Source of the DNA: Erythrobacter litoralis HTCC2594
GTDB lineage: Bacteria > Pseudomonadota > Alphaproteobacteria > Sphingomonadales > Sphingomonadaceae
Assembly: GCF_000013005.1 (NCBI RefSeq)
Contig: NC_007722.1
Span: 2,485,501 to 2,549,500, forward strand
DNA length: 64,000 bases
Direction of reading: 5' to 3'
The translations under genes and the position numbers were made by a program. Below the pieces are notes generated by a model. The model saw only the letters and a program-made list of their open reading frames with translations, was not told the DNA's origin and ran no database searches. This document shows, one piece after another, positions 6,935 to 16,471 of the stretch (its first letter is position 1; the number at the start of each line of letters is the position of its first letter).

Positions 6935-9633
6935 CAGTCGATCTCCAGTTCCTGCTCGAACACGGTCTGCCAAGCTTCGGCGACGCTCTGCCGCGCCTGG
7001 CGCAGGGAATGCAAGAGGGCCTTCGGACCAGCACAGCCGCAACCCTGAGCCAGCACCTCTGCCGAAGGGCCTTCGGGCATCACGAGATCGGGCGCGAACA
7101 GCCGCACGCTGACGATGAGGCTGGTGAGGAAATCATGCGCGTCGGTCAGCGATGGTGGCAGCAAGTCCTCCTCGACCAGCAGCCTGCAGGCCTCCCCCAG
7201 CTGCGGACGAAGAGCGGTGGCCTCGCGCAATTGCAGGAAGTGGACCAGGAATTCCAGATCGACGAGCCCGCCGCGAACCAGCTTGGCGTCGAGCGGCCCC
7301 TTGGGCGGCTTGTGCGCGGTAATCTCCGCCCGCATCGCCAGCACGTCTTCGCGCAGTTTTTCCGCATCGCGCGGCGCGGCAAGCACCTCCTCCAGTATTG
7401 TTCCGATCGCTTCGCGCGCGGGGGCCGAGCCCGCCACGACGCGTGCCCGGGTCAGCGCCATATGCTCCCACGTCCATGCTGCCTCGCGCTGGTACTTGGC
7501 GAAGCTTTCGACGCTGACCGCCAGTGGCCCCTGTTTGCCCTGCGGGCGCAGCCGCGTGTCGATTTCATAGAGCGCCCCTTCAGCCGTCGGCACGCTGAGC
7601 GCCGCACTGACACGCTGGGCCAGGCGGTTATAATAAAGCGTCGCGCCGAGCGGTCTCTCGCCATCGGACTCGGTCGAAGTCTCGCCGGTGAAGAGATAGA
7701 CGAGATCGAGGTCGGATGCATGGGTGAGCGCTTCACCTCCCAGCCTGCCGAGTCCGAGTACGATCAGTTCGCCGCCTTCGATCCGGCCATGCACCTTGGC
7801 GAATTCGACGCTGGCCTCGTCCACCGCGACCTGCAGGCCGGCCTCGGCCAGTCGCGACAGGCCGGCAGCGATTGCGAGCGGGTCGTGTGCGGCCTCGACA
7901 AGTTGCACGCCCAGCGCAAAGCGTTGTTCGCCGGTGACGATGCGAATCCGGTCCAGCAGTTTCTCGTAAGGCGCATCGGGATCGGTCCGCCGCATTCGCG
8001 CCGCCAGTTCAGCCACGTCGGGCGGCAGGTCGAGCGCCGTGCGGTCGATCAGCGTGTCGAGCAAGGTGGCTTGCCGTCCGAGTTCGTCCGCCAGCGGCGG
8101 CGCGAAGACAAGAATGCGCAGCAGCAGCTCGAGCAGGGCAGGGCGCGCGTCGAGCAGCCGGAACAGGTTGATCGCGCTTGGCAAATTGGCGAGCAACCGC
8201 TCGAACCGCAACAGCGCGCGGTCGGCATCGGGCGCCGTTTCCAGCGCGGCCACCATATCGGGAACGATGGCCCGGAAGGCTTCGCGCGCACTCGTGCTGC
8301 GCAGCGTGCGGTAGCCGGCATTCAGCCAGTTTTCGATGCGGTCGACGAGCTCCGCGCCGCGCCCGTCACCCTCCGCGGCCAGGCCCGCCTTCACTTCGGC
8401 GACCGGCCGCGCGCGGTCGGGGCTGGTGGTGGTTTCCAGCAACTGGTCGAAGCGCGTGCCGACATTTTCCGTCAGTCGCTCGAGCTCGGCGACAAGCGCC
8501 GCCCCGTCGGCGAGACCGTCGAGCCGCGCCACGGCATCGAGCGCTTCGCCCGAAGGCAGCGCGTGCGTCTGACGGTCGTTGACCATCTGCAACCGGTGTT
8601 CGAGCACCCGCAGCCTGTCGTAGGACGCGCCCAGCATGTCGGCATCCTCGCGCACGATCAACTCGGCCTCGGCAAGGCTATCGAGGGCTTGCCGTGTCCC
8701 GCGCACACGCAACGAAGGCGTGCGGCCACCATGGATCAGTTGATAGGTCTGCCCGAAGAACTCGATCTCGCGAATGCCCCCGCGCCCCTTCTTTAGGTCG
8801 AAGCCCGGCCCGGGTTTCTGCGTCCCCTTGTAATTCTCGCGAATGCGGGTCGTCAGGCGACCGATCTCCTCGATCGCTCCGAAATCGAGGCTGCGCCGCC
8901 AGACGAAGGGTTCGATGTGCTTGAGAAATCTCTCGCCTGCGCCGACGTCGCCAGCCGCCGCACGGGCGCGGATGAACGCGGCACGCTCCCATGCCAGCGC
9001 CGAGCTCTCGTAGTGCGACAGTGCGGCGTTGCAGGACACCGCCAGAGGGCTGACTTCCGATGCCGGGCGCAGGCGCAGGTCGACCCGGAAGACATAACCC
9101 TCGTCGGTCACTTCGGAGAGCAGCTTGACGATTTCGCGGGCGTAGCGCTGGGCCGCTTCGCCCGGCCCGTCACGTTCGCGCCGCGCGAGCCTCTCGGGAT
9201 CGTAGAGCAGGATCGGGTCGATGTCGGAACTGTAATTGAGTTCGCCTGCGCCATGCTTGCCCAGAGCCAGCGCGAAGAACCCGTCCGATCCGGCATCCTC
9301 CACCCGGCGCCGGATCGCTGCCGAAATGGCGCAATCAAGCGACCGATCCGCAAGATCGGACAATTCGCGCATGACGCGTTCGACCGGGAACGCCCCGGCC
9401 AGGTCGCCGACCGCCAGAGCCACGGCATGGGCCAGCCGTTCGCGCCGCAGTGCCAGGCCTGTGTTCTCGTGTTCGCCCCGGCGGCGCGCCCACGCCAGCG
9501 CTCCTTCGCCATCTCCTGCCAGCAACAATTCGGCCAGTTCCGGCTGCCGGTCGAGTCCGCGCGCGAGGAATGGCGCGTGTGCCCGCGCCCTGTCGAGGGC
9601 CGATTGCCAGTCCGCTGCGCCTGCCGCTCCCAT
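6934..9633 (-). CDS. glnE: bifunctional glutamine synthetase adenylyltransferase / adenylyl-removing enzyme
   Basis: This cytoplasmic enzyme attaches AMP to, and removes it from, a Tyr of glutamine synthetase in response to PII, tuning nitrogen assimilation. The product is about 899 residues, usual for GlnE. The two nucleotidyltransferase domains are each visible: the N-terminal one has GAGELNYSSDIDPILLYDP and the C-terminal one GGEALTHASDLDLVYLF, both with paired acidic metal ligands. I place the start at the ATG at 9633 (MGAAGAADWQSALDRA), since the sequence after it resembles family N-termini; a TTG start at 9669 is possible. It is coupled to bcp downstream. Confidence 0.93.
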   Translation of the reverse strand: MGAAGAADWQSALDRARAHAPFLARGLDRQPELAELLLAGDGEGALAWARRRGEHENTGLALRRERLAHAVALAVGDLAGAFPVERVMRELSDLADRSLDCAISAAIRRRVEDAGSDGFFALALGKHGAGELNYSSDIDPILLYDPERLARRERDGPGEAAQRYAREIVKLLSEVTDEGYVFRVDLRLRPASEVSPLAVSCNAALSHYESSALAWERAAFIRARAAAGDVGAGERFLKHIEPFVWRRSLDFGAIEEIGRLTTRIRENYKGTQKPGPGFDLKKGRGGIREIEFFGQTYQLIHGGRTPSLRVRGTRQALDSLAEAELIVREDADMLGASYDRLRVLEHRLQMVNDRQTHALPSGEALDAVARLDGLADGAALVAELERLTENVGTRFDQLLETTTSPDRARPVAEVKAGLAAEGDGRGAELVDRIENWLNAGYRTLRSTSAREAFRAIVPDMVAALETAPDADRALLRFERLLANLPSAINLFRLLDARPALLELLLRILVFAPPLADELGRQATLLDTLIDRTALDLPPDVAELAARMRRTDPDAPYEKLLDRIRIVTGEQRFALGVQLVEAAHDPLAIAAGLSRLAEAGLQVAVDEASVEFAKVHGRIEGGELIVLGLGRLGGEALTHASDLDLVYLFTGETSTESDGERPLGATLYYNRLAQRVSAALSVPTAEGALYEIDTRLRPQGKQGPLAVSVESFAKYQREAAWTWEHMALTRARVVAGSAPAREAIGTILEEVLAAPRDAEKLREDVLAMRAEITAHKPPKGPLDAKLVRGGLVDLEFLVHFLQLREATALRPQLGEACRLLVEEDLLPPSLTDAHDFLTSLIVSVRLFAPDLVMPEGPSAEVLAQGCGCAGPKALLHSLRQARQSVAEAWQTVFEQELEID

Positions 9634-9728
9634 GGCTGTAGCCCTGCCCCGCGCAGCCCCGCTCTGCAAGCGCCCTTGCGCACCGCCCGCCGCTTTGCGA
9701 GAAGGCGACCAGCATATTCAAAGACAGG

Positions 9729-11423
9729 ATGCCTCTCATGAAACGTATGATCTTCGCTGCCTCGGCAGCGCTCGCGCTCGCCGGATGCGACGGCGCGCTG
9801 CCCGGCAGCGCCGGCGACAGCCTCGATATCCCCGACGTGGAGCCGGGCGATATCAGCGAAGCGACGATGGTCGACATCACGCGCGAGCTGTCGTCCGACG
9901 AATTCGGCGGCCGGATGCCCGGAACCGAAGGCGAAAGACTGACCGTGGAACTGCTGACCGAGCGGTTCGCGGCGGCGGGGCTGGAGCCCGGCAATAACGG
10001 CAGCTGGGTGCAGCAGGTCCCGCTGGTCGAGATCACCGGCAAGGATTTCGCGCCGCTGACGGTGTCCGGCGACGGCGTCGACCTCTCTTTCGACTTCGCA
10101 CAGGACTGGGTCGGCGTAACCTACCAGGAGCAGGTCGAAACCAGCATCGAGGAAAGCGAGCTCGTCTTCGTCGGCTACGGCATCAAGGCCGACGAGCGTG
10201 ACTGGAACGATTACGAAGGCGTTGACATGACCGGCAAGACGGCCGTCATCCTAGTCAACGATCCCGATTTCGATACCGAGGGCCTCGAAGGCACCTTCAA
10301 CGGCAAGGCCATGACCTATTATGGCCGCTGGACCTACAAATACGAGGAAGCCGGGCGGCAGGGCGCCACTGCGGCACTCGTCGTGCACGATACCGAACCT
10401 GCCTCTTACGGCTGGAACGTCGTCGAATCGAGCTGGTCGGGGCCACAGGCCTATGCCCAGCGCGGCGACAACGCTCCGCAGATGACGCAGATGAATGGCT
10501 GGTTGCAGAATGAGGTCGCGCGCCGGATCGTCGAAGCCGCCGGGCAGGATTTCGACGAACTGGCAGAAGCGGCGAAGAAACCGGGTTTCAAGCCGGTCCC
10601 GCTGGGGCTGACCATGTCGACCTCCTTCCGCAACGATATCCGCACCTTCCAGTCGCAGAACGTGATCGGCGTATTGCCGGGCAGCGAGCGGCCGGACGAA
10701 TATGTCCTCCACACCGCGCACTGGGATCACCTGGGCCGCTGTACGCCTGCGCCCGATGGCGACGATATCTGCAACGGCGCGATCGACAATGCGACCGGCA
10801 CTGCCGCGCTGGTGGCGCTGGCCGAAGCCCATGCCAAGGCCGGCGCGCCCAAGCGCAGCCTGGTTTTCCTCGCGGTGACGGCTGAGGAATCGGGCCTGCT
10901 CGGTGCGGATTACTACGCCGCGAACCCGGTCTTCCCGCTCAGCCAGACGGTCGGGGGGATCAACATGGATGCCTTCCTTGTCGCGGGGCCAAGCAAGGAT
11001 GTGACCGTGGTGGGGCCCGGCAAGTCGCGGCTCGACGATTTCCTCAACAAGGCGCTCGATCTCGATGGCCGGGTGGCGACGCCCAACCCCAATCCGGAAG
11101 CGGGCTATTACTATCGCTCCGACCATTTCGCCTTCGCCAAGCGGGGCGTACCGATGCTCTATGTCGATGGCGGTGAAGATTTGGTCGAGGGCGGCCGCGA
11201 GGCTGGCGCCGCAGTAGCTGCCGATTATCGCGACAACCGCTATCACGGACCGAAGGACGAGTTCGACGAAAGCTGGGACTGGTCGGGCGTGATGCAGGAC
11301 CTGCAGCTGTTCTATCGCATCGGGCGAATGCTTGCCGAGAGCACCAGCTGGCCGAACTGGGTCGAGGGCGACGAGTTCAAGGCCACGCGCGACGAAAGCT
11401 GCGCGGCGGGCGAAGGGTGTTAG
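9729..11423 (+). CDS. M28 family metallopeptidase, lipoprotein
   Basis: A 564-residue exported zinc aminopeptidase-like protein. The N-terminus [17 protein letters not shown] is a lipoprotein signal with lipobox ALAGC, so the mature protein is probably membrane-anchored in the periplasm. A PA-like insert occupies roughly residues 90-280. The M28 catalytic core follows: HTAHWDHLG, then GAIDNATGTAAL, then AVTAEESGLLGADYY, and a final RSDHFAFAKRGVP. These supply His, Asp, Glu-Glu and His ligands. The start could be 9729 or the in-frame ATG at 9738, which sits better before the basic signal region. It is monocistronic, followed by a REP-like inverted pair. Confidence 0.9.
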   Translation: MPLMKRMIFAASAALALAGCDGALPGSAGDSLDIPDVEPGDISEATMVDITRELSSDEFGGRMPGTEGERLTVELLTERFAAAGLEPGNNGSWVQQVPLVEITGKDFAPLTVSGDGVDLSFDFAQDWVGVTYQEQVETSIEESELVFVGYGIKADERDWNDYEGVDMTGKTAVILVNDPDFDTEGLEGTFNGKAMTYYGRWTYKYEEAGRQGATAALVVHDTEPASYGWNVVESSWSGPQAYAQRGDNAPQMTQMNGWLQNEVARRIVEAAGQDFDELAEAAKKPGFKPVPLGLTMSTSFRNDIRTFQSQNVIGVLPGSERPDEYVLHTAHWDHLGRCTPAPDGDDICNGAIDNATGTAALVALAEAHAKAGAPKRSLVFLAVTAEESGLLGADYYAANPVFPLSQTVGGINMDAFLVAGPSKDVTVVGPGKSRLDDFLNKALDLDGRVATPNPNPEAGYYYRSDHFAFAKRGVPMLYVDGGEDLVEGGREAGAAVAADYRDNRYHGPKDEFDESWDWSGVMQDLQLFYRIGRMLAESTSWPNWVEGDEFKATRDESCAAGEGC

Positions 11424-11430
11424 ACCGCAG

Positions 11431-11553
11431 GTCGTCACCCCTGCGAAGGCAGGGGCCCAGCTGACGCCTCGAAATAAAAATGCGCCCGCTTTGTTTGTCC
11501 GTCGGTCATGGCCGCCACCCTTGTCTGGATCCCCGCCTTCGCGGGGATGACGG
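11431..11553. repeat. inverted pair of REP-like palindromes
   Basis: Two related palindromic elements lie in opposite orientation between the M28 and agmatine deiminase genes. Copy A has arms CCCCTGC/GCAGGGG (11438-11444 and 11449-11455, loop GAAG). Copy B has arms CCCCGC/GCGGGG (11531-11536 and 11541-11546, loop CTTC), and its flank GGATGACG is the reverse complement of the GTCACC-type flank of copy A. Such CGTCATCCCCGCGAAGGCGGGG elements recur between genes in many sphingomonads. A decayed single copy is also seen at 50748-50775. They may end transcription or stabilise mRNA. Confidence 0.8.
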
Positions 11554-11574
11554 ATAAAGGTGGTGTCTATCCTC

Positions 11575-12546
11575 ATGCCGCCCGAATGGGCGCCGCAGGA
11601 CTGGCTGTGGATCGGCTTTCCGCACTTGGCCGAGGAATGGCCGGACCATCTTGAACGCGCGCAGGAGCAGATCGCTGTCTTCGCCAACGCTGTGACGGAA
11701 AGCGGCCAGCAAGTGCGGTTGCTGGTCCGCGACGCCGCCAACGAAGCGCGGGCGCAAGAGCTTGTGTCTGCCGATGTAAAGCTCGAGCGCCGCGTCTACG
11801 GCGATATCTGGCTGCGCGACACTGGGCCGCTGGTGCGCGGCGATGGGTCCGCCCTGCGCTGCGGTTTCAACGGCTGGGGCGGCAAATACGAAATGCCCGG
11901 CGACGAGGCGATCGGCGCGGAACTGGCGCGCGATGCGGGTCTGCCGCTGTTCACTCGCGACTGGGTGCTGGAAGGCGGCGCGATCGATGGTGACGGGACG
12001 GGTCTGGTGGTGACGACCGAGCAATGCCTGCTCAATCCCAATCGCAACCCGCATATGGACCGGGGCGATATCGAAGCGGCGCTTTGCCGGGATCTCGGCT
12101 TCGATCGCGTCCTCTGGCTCGGCGATGGCTTGCTTAACGACCATACCGATGGCCATGTCGACAATCTTGCGCGCTTCTTTGCGCCGAACCGGCTCTGCCT
12201 GCCGCGTGCGAACGGCCCGGACGATCCCAATGCGGCGATTTATGCCGATGCCAAGGCGCGCGCCGAGGCAATCGGCGTGGAGGTGGCGGAAATCCCATCG
12301 CCCGGCCGGATCGAGCGTGACGGCAAGGTCGAACCGGCAAGCTACGTCAACTTCGCGATCACCACCTTCCTGGTGGTGGTGCCGACCTTCGGCTCACCGC
12401 AAGATGAGGAAGGCGTCGCCGCCATCGCGGGGCTTTTTCCGGATCGTGAAACCGTCGGTCTGCCCGCCGATGCCGTGCTGGCAGGCGGCGGCGGCTTTCA
12501 TTGCGCCAGCCAGCAGAAGCCCTTGCTGGACACAGATCGGATTTAA
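11575..12546 (+). CDS. agmatine deiminase family protein
   Basis: A 323-residue member of the peptidylarginine/agmatine deiminase fold, probably converting agmatine to N-carbamoylputrescine in polyamine synthesis. The N-terminal MPPEWAPQDWLWIGFP resembles the usual MPAEWAPH opening. The catalytic residues appear as DTGPLV, LEGGAIDGDG, NDHTDGHVDN (Asp and His) and the terminal GGGGFHCASQQ, whose Cys is the nucleophile. I chose ATG 11575 because AAAGGTGG lies 11 bases upstream; GTG at 11560 is an alternative. Nothing nearby belongs to polyamine metabolism. Confidence 0.88.
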   Translation: MPPEWAPQDWLWIGFPHLAEEWPDHLERAQEQIAVFANAVTESGQQVRLLVRDAANEARAQELVSADVKLERRVYGDIWLRDTGPLVRGDGSALRCGFNGWGGKYEMPGDEAIGAELARDAGLPLFTRDWVLEGGAIDGDGTGLVVTTEQCLLNPNRNPHMDRGDIEAALCRDLGFDRVLWLGDGLLNDHTDGHVDNLARFFAPNRLCLPRANGPDDPNAAIYADAKARAEAIGVEVAEIPSPGRIERDGKVEPASYVNFAITTFLVVVPTFGSPQDEEGVAAIAGLFPDRETVGLPADAVLAGGGGFHCASQQKPLLDTDRI

Positions 12547-12581
12547 CCGTTCCTTAGCAGGCGGCGGCGCATCCTGCGGCC

Positions 12582-12689
12582 ATGAGCAAAGCCCGCGCCC
12601 TTGCCCTCGCATCGAGCGCCGCCGACGAAATGCGCGGCATGATCGTGTGCACCTGCGCGTTGGCGCTGATACTGGCCAGCGCCTGGTAG
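12582..12689 (+). CDS. possible 35-residue membrane peptide
   Basis: A short frame encodes 35 residues beginning MSKARALALASS and ending with the hydrophobic stretch MIVCTCALALILASAW, which could span a membrane. It lies between the agmatine deiminase and DUF1223 genes in the same direction. No clear ribosome site precedes the ATG, so it may be chance. I do not recognise it. Confidence 0.25.
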   Translation: MSKARALALASSAADEMRGMIVCTCALALILASAW

Positions 12690-12764
12690 ATTTTCCGTCC
12701 GCCGCGCGTAACCGATCCGGCCCGGCTCTCGAATGACTCGCTGAACACTTTCGGGACATTCGCC

Positions 12765-13571
12765 ATGAACAAAGCTCTCTGGATCTCCGCTGCCCTGCTC
12801 GCCGCAGGCGTGACCGTCGGCACGGTCCACTTCAACAATGCTTCCGGTGCCGACACCGCGACTGCGGAAGACAAGCGCATGATGACGCAACAAGCCTCCG
12901 GTTCAGACGCCACGCACGCGACGCAGCCGGTGGTCGTCGAGTTCTTCACCAGCCAGGGCTGTTCGTCCTGTCCGCCTGCCGACCGCCTGGCCGGACGGCT
13001 GGCCGAAGAGCCCAACCTGCGCGTGATCGAGCGGCCCGTGACCTATTGGGACCGGCTCGGCTGGACCGACACGCTTGGCAAGGAAGCCAACACGACCCTG
13101 CAACGTGCCTATGCCCGCCGCACGTTGGGCGGACGCAACGGGGTCTATACACCGCAGGCCGTCGTGAACGGCGCGACCGGCGTGGTCGGCTCGCGCGAGG
13201 CCGATTTGCGCGGGCTGATTTCCCAGGCGCGGTTTGCCGAACTTCCGCAAGTCGAAACCTCCGACAAGCCGGACGGCACCACGGAAGTGATGATCACCGG
13301 CGCGGGCGCGGATCCTGCCAATGTCCAGCTGGTCGGGCTCGACCGCAGCGAGACGGTCCGCATCGGGCGTGGCGAGAATGGCGGACGCTCGGTCACCTAC
13401 ATCAATGTCTGGAAAGGCGAGCGCTCGCTCGGCACGCTGGCAGGCGATGGCGCGAGCTACATGATCGCACCGCGCGATCGCTCGATTGATGGTGCCAACG
13501 CCTATGCCGTGATCGTGCGCGAAGGCGAGGCCGGCCCGATCCTCACCGGGCGTATTCTGCCTGCGGCCTAA
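12765..13571 (+). CDS. DUF1223 domain-containing thioredoxin-like protein, exported
   Basis: A 268-residue protein with an N-terminal hydrophobic segment (residues 3-25, LWISAALLAAGVTVGTVHF) that probably acts as a signal peptide or anchor. The DUF1223 domain begins at VVVEFFTSQGCSSCPPADRL, a thioredoxin-like CxxC motif, and continues with VTYWDRLGWTD and YTPQAVVNG, all family hallmarks. Its substrate is not known; a periplasmic thiol-redox role is inferred. The stop overlaps the end of the opposite TauE gene by four bases. Confidence 0.88.
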   Translation: MNKALWISAALLAAGVTVGTVHFNNASGADTATAEDKRMMTQQASGSDATHATQPVVVEFFTSQGCSSCPPADRLAGRLAEEPNLRVIERPVTYWDRLGWTDTLGKEANTTLQRAYARRTLGGRNGVYTPQAVVNGATGVVGSREADLRGLISQARFAELPQVETSDKPDGTTEVMITGAGADPANVQLVGLDRSETVRIGRGENGGRSVTYINVWKGERSLGTLAGDGASYMIAPRDRSIDGANAYAVIVREGEAGPILTGRILPAA

Positions 13572-14311
13572 AGCAGCCGCGTCAAAGCCGCGATTGCGGC
13601 ACCGCCGAGGATCAAACCGACGAAGCTGCGCCATATCAGGTCGCTCACGCGCCCCGAGGCATGGTGGCCTACCCCATTTCCGAACAGGACAGCCGGAAAG
13701 AGCAGCAGCGACAGCGCGCCTAGGCTGATTTCGAAGATACCGAGCGCGACCGCGGAAATAACGCCAGCTAGCCCCGCGAAGGTGAACACCAGCATCATCG
13801 ACGCCTTGGCGGTCTCGCGAGGAATATCGCGTCCGACGTAGTAGGGCACAACCGGTGGCCCCGGCATACCGGCATAGCCTGTCATGAGGCCGCTCACGAT
13901 CCCGACCCCGCCCGTCGTCGCCCTGCCCGGCGGCGTCGCAGCACGGCGCGGCAGCAGGATTGCGGCGAAGGCGGACAGGGCGATAAGCGCAATAACGAGC
14001 CGCGCGATGTTGGGCGTTGTGACGGACAGCGCCCACAGGCCAAAAGGCGTCACCAGCAAAAGGATCGCCGACAGCGTCCACGCCGACTTCTCAGCCCCCC
14101 GCACCAGTCGCTTGGCTTCGGTCAGCCCGATCATCAGCGACAGGCCATTGGCGACCAGCACCGCCTCGACCGGCGAAAGGGCGAGCGCCAGCACCGGCAC
14201 CAGCAGGATCGCCATGCCGAAGCCGGTCAGCCCGCGCACGAAGGCGGAGCCGAAGGTCGCCAGCAAGGCTGCGCCGATCTGGAGCGCGGAATAGTCCGCC
14301 AGCAGGTCCAC
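13568..14311 (-). CDS. TauE/SafE-family membrane permease
   Basis: A 247-residue polytopic inner-membrane protein with about seven or eight hydrophobic segments. It shows the family pattern of two similar halves (an early GLTGFGMAILLVPVL and a later GYAGMPGPPVVPYYV). TauE/SafE proteins are thought to export sulfite, sulfoacetate or other organic anions; the substrate here is not visible. The gene starts five bases after the thrS stop and is probably co-transcribed with it, although the functional link is unclear. Confidence 0.85.
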   Translation of the reverse strand: MDLLADYSALQIGAALLATFGSAFVRGLTGFGMAILLVPVLALALSPVEAVLVANGLSLMIGLTEAKRLVRGAEKSAWTLSAILLLVTPFGLWALSVTTPNIARLVIALIALSAFAAILLPRRAATPPGRATTGGVGIVSGLMTGYAGMPGPPVVPYYVGRDIPRETAKASMMLVFTFAGLAGVISAVALGIFEISLGALSLLLFPAVLFGNGVGHHASGRVSDLIWRSFVGLILGGAAIAALTRLL

Positions 14312-14316
14312 GCGCT

Positions 14317-16335
14317 TTAGCCGTCGCGCAGGTCTGGCGGTGTCGCGGCGTCCTTGAGCATGGCGATGGCATCATCGAGGCTCATCACCTGCTGCTCCTT
14401 TTCGCCCAGCGTGCGGACCGCGACCGTGCCTTCTTCTGCCTCGCGCTTGCCGACCACCAGCAGGTGCGGGACCTTGGCCAGCGAGTGTTCGCGCACCTTG
14501 AAGTTGATCTTCTCGTTGCGCAGGTCGCCATCGACGCGAATGCCCGCCGCCTCGAGCTTGGCCACGGCCTCCTTCGCATAGCCGTCGGCATCGCTGACGA
14601 TGGTCGCAACGACCGCCTGCGTCGGGGCGAGCCATACCGGCAGGCGGCCGGCAAAATGCTCGATCAGGATGCCGATGAAGCGCTCGTAGGAGCCGAAGAT
14701 CGCGCGGTGCAGCATGACCGGGCGGTGCTTGCCGCCATCCTCGCCGACATAGGTCGCGTCGAGACGTTCGGGCAGCACGCGGTCTCCCTGGATCGTGCCG
14801 ACCTGCCAGGTCCGCCCGATCGCATCGGTCAGGTGCCATTCGAGCTTGGGCGCATAGAACGCACCTTCGCCGGGCAGCTCCTCCCAACCATAATCGTCAT
14901 TGGCCATGCCCGCTTCGGCGACGGCATCGCGCAATTCCTGCTCGGCCTTGTCCCAATCTTCTTCGGAGCCGAACCGCTGTTCCGGACGCAGCGCCAGCTT
15001 GACGTCGTAATCGAATCCGAAGTCGCGATAGACTTCATCCGCCAGCTTGCAGAAAGCGCGGACCTCTTCGACGACCTGGTCTTCGGTGCAGAAGATATGC
15101 GCATCGTCCTGCGTGAACTGGCGCACGCGCATGAGGCCGTGGAGCGCGCCATGCGGCTCGTTGCGGTGACAGCAGCCCATCTCGCCGAGCCGGATCGGCA
15201 GGTCGCGATAGGAGGTGATGCCCTGCTTGAAGACGAGCACGTGCGCCGGGCAATTCATCGGCTTCAGCGCCATCCAGTCGGCGTCCTTCGACACCAATTC
15301 GCCCTCGTCCTCGGTGTTCGGGATCTCGTCGGGTATCACGAACATGTTCTCGCGATATTTGCCCCAGTGGCCGGACTGCTCCCATTGGCGCGCGTCCATC
15401 ACCTGCGGCGTCTTGATCTCGCGATAACCCGCGCCGTCCATCTTGCGGCGCATGTAAGCCTCCAACTCGCGCCAGATCTTGTAGCCCTGCGGATGCCAGA
15501 AAACGCTGCCATGCGCCTCTTCCTGCAGGTGGAAGAGATCCATCTCGCGGCCCAGCTTGCGGTGGTCGCGCTTGGCCGCTTCCTCCAGCCGGTGGAGATG
15601 CGCGTTGAGCTGCTTCTTGTTGAGCCAACCGGTGCCGTAGATACGCGTCAGCTGCGGATTGCGCTGGTCGCCGCGCCAATAGGCCCCGGCCACGCGCATC
15701 AGCTTGAACGCCTGTGGATCGAGCTTGCCCGTGCTCGCAAGATGCGGGCCGCGGCACATGTCGAGCCAGGAATCCTCGCCGCCCGGTTCGCCGGACCAAT
15801 AGACGGTCAGTTCCTCGTCCTCGGGCAGTTCCTTGGCCCACTCGGCCTTGAAGACCTCGCCTTCGGCTTCCCATTTCTCGATCAGCTGCTCGCGGCTCCA
15901 GACCTCGCGCACCAGCGGCTTGTCGGCCTTGATGATCTCGCGCATCTTTTCTTCGATGGCAGGCAGATCGTCCATGCCGAAGGGATCGCGACTGTCAGGC
16001 GCTTTGACATCGTAATAGAAACCGTCGTCGGTCGCCGGGCCGAAGGTGATCTGTGTGCCGGGCCACAGCGCCTGCACCGCTTCCGCCAGGACATGCGCGT
16101 AGTCGTGCCGCGCCAGCTCGAGCGCTTCTTCCTCGTCGCGCGACGTGATCAGCGCGAGTTCGGCATCGCCTTCGAAGGGGCGGTTGAGATCGCGGACTTC
16201 GCCGTCGACTTTCGCCGCCAGCGCAGCCTTGGCGAGGCCCGGGCCGATCGCCGCCGCGACATCGGCGGGCGTGGCGCCCGCTTCCATTTCGCGCACCGAG
16301 CCATCGGGCAGGCTGATTTTCAGTAGTTCCGTCAT
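14317..16335 (-). CDS. thrS: threonine--tRNA ligase
   Basis: A class II aminoacyl-tRNA synthetase of 672 residues, full length for bacterial ThrRS. Residues 1-60 form the TGS domain and about 70-220 the editing domain. The catalytic core shows [14 protein letters not shown] with the zinc-ligand Cys, motif 2 as [19 protein letters not shown], and motif 3 as [15 protein letters not shown]. The anticodon-binding domain follows, beginning WLAPTQAVV. It is preceded by a Thr-codon leader peptide and stem-loops (16358-16555) that suggest attenuation or translational control by charged tRNA-Thr. The TauE gene follows closely. Confidence 0.96.
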   Translation of the reverse strand: MTELLKISLPDGSVREMEAGATPADVAAAIGPGLAKAALAAKVDGEVRDLNRPFEGDAELALITSRDEEEALELARHDYAHVLAEAVQALWPGTQITFGPATDDGFYYDVKAPDSRDPFGMDDLPAIEEKMREIIKADKPLVREVWSREQLIEKWEAEGEVFKAEWAKELPEDEELTVYWSGEPGGEDSWLDMCRGPHLASTGKLDPQAFKLMRVAGAYWRGDQRNPQLTRIYGTGWLNKKQLNAHLHRLEEAAKRDHRKLGREMDLFHLQEEAHGSVFWHPQGYKIWRELEAYMRRKMDGAGYREIKTPQVMDARQWEQSGHWGKYRENMFVIPDEIPNTEDEGELVSKDADWMALKPMNCPAHVLVFKQGITSYRDLPIRLGEMGCCHRNEPHGALHGLMRVRQFTQDDAHIFCTEDQVVEEVRAFCKLADEVYRDFGFDYDVKLALRPEQRFGSEEDWDKAEQELRDAVAEAGMANDDYGWEELPGEGAFYAPKLEWHLTDAIGRTWQVGTIQGDRVLPERLDATYVGEDGGKHRPVMLHRAIFGSYERFIGILIEHFAGRLPVWLAPTQAVVATIVSDADGYAKEAVAKLEAAGIRVDGDLRNEKINFKVREHSLAKVPHLLVVGKREAEEGTVAVRTLGEKEQQVMSLDDAIAMLKDAATPPDLRDG

Positions 16336-16357
16336 CGCTCAAACGTCCTGCATTGTC

Positions 16358-16471
16358 GCGCGCGCCTTTTGCACATGCGGGCGCGCGCCGAAAGGGGCGA
16401 CGATCGGGATAGGGGAATTAACCGGGAGGCTTCGCCGCTTGCCGCCCGATCCCGGGCGGCAGCCAGTCGCG
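16358..16471 (-). promoter_or_regulatory. thrS leader stems: candidate attenuator
   Basis: Several stems can be drawn in the thrS 5' region. Segment 1 inside the Thr codons (CACGACC, 16520-16526) pairs with segment 2 (GGTCGTG, 16478-16484). Segment 2 also contains CGGGCGG (16483-16489), which pairs with CCGCCCG of segment 3. Segment 3 otherwise forms the hairpin GCCGCCCG-GGAT-CGGGCGGC (16441-16460). Pairings 1:2 / 2:3 / 3:4 are the classical attenuator layout. However, the 3:4 stem has no U tract. A further nine-base stem (GGCGCGCGC with GCGCGCGCC, 16358-16366 and 16380-16388) lies just upstream of the thrS start, so control may be Rho-dependent or translational. Confidence 0.62.

Noticed and set aside
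7009..8796. Plus-strand open frame of 595 codons opposite glnE
   Set aside because: Shadow of glnE; Gln/Arg-rich with no domain.
14464..16326. Plus-strand open frame of 620 codons opposite thrS
   Set aside because: Shadow of thrS without family signatures.
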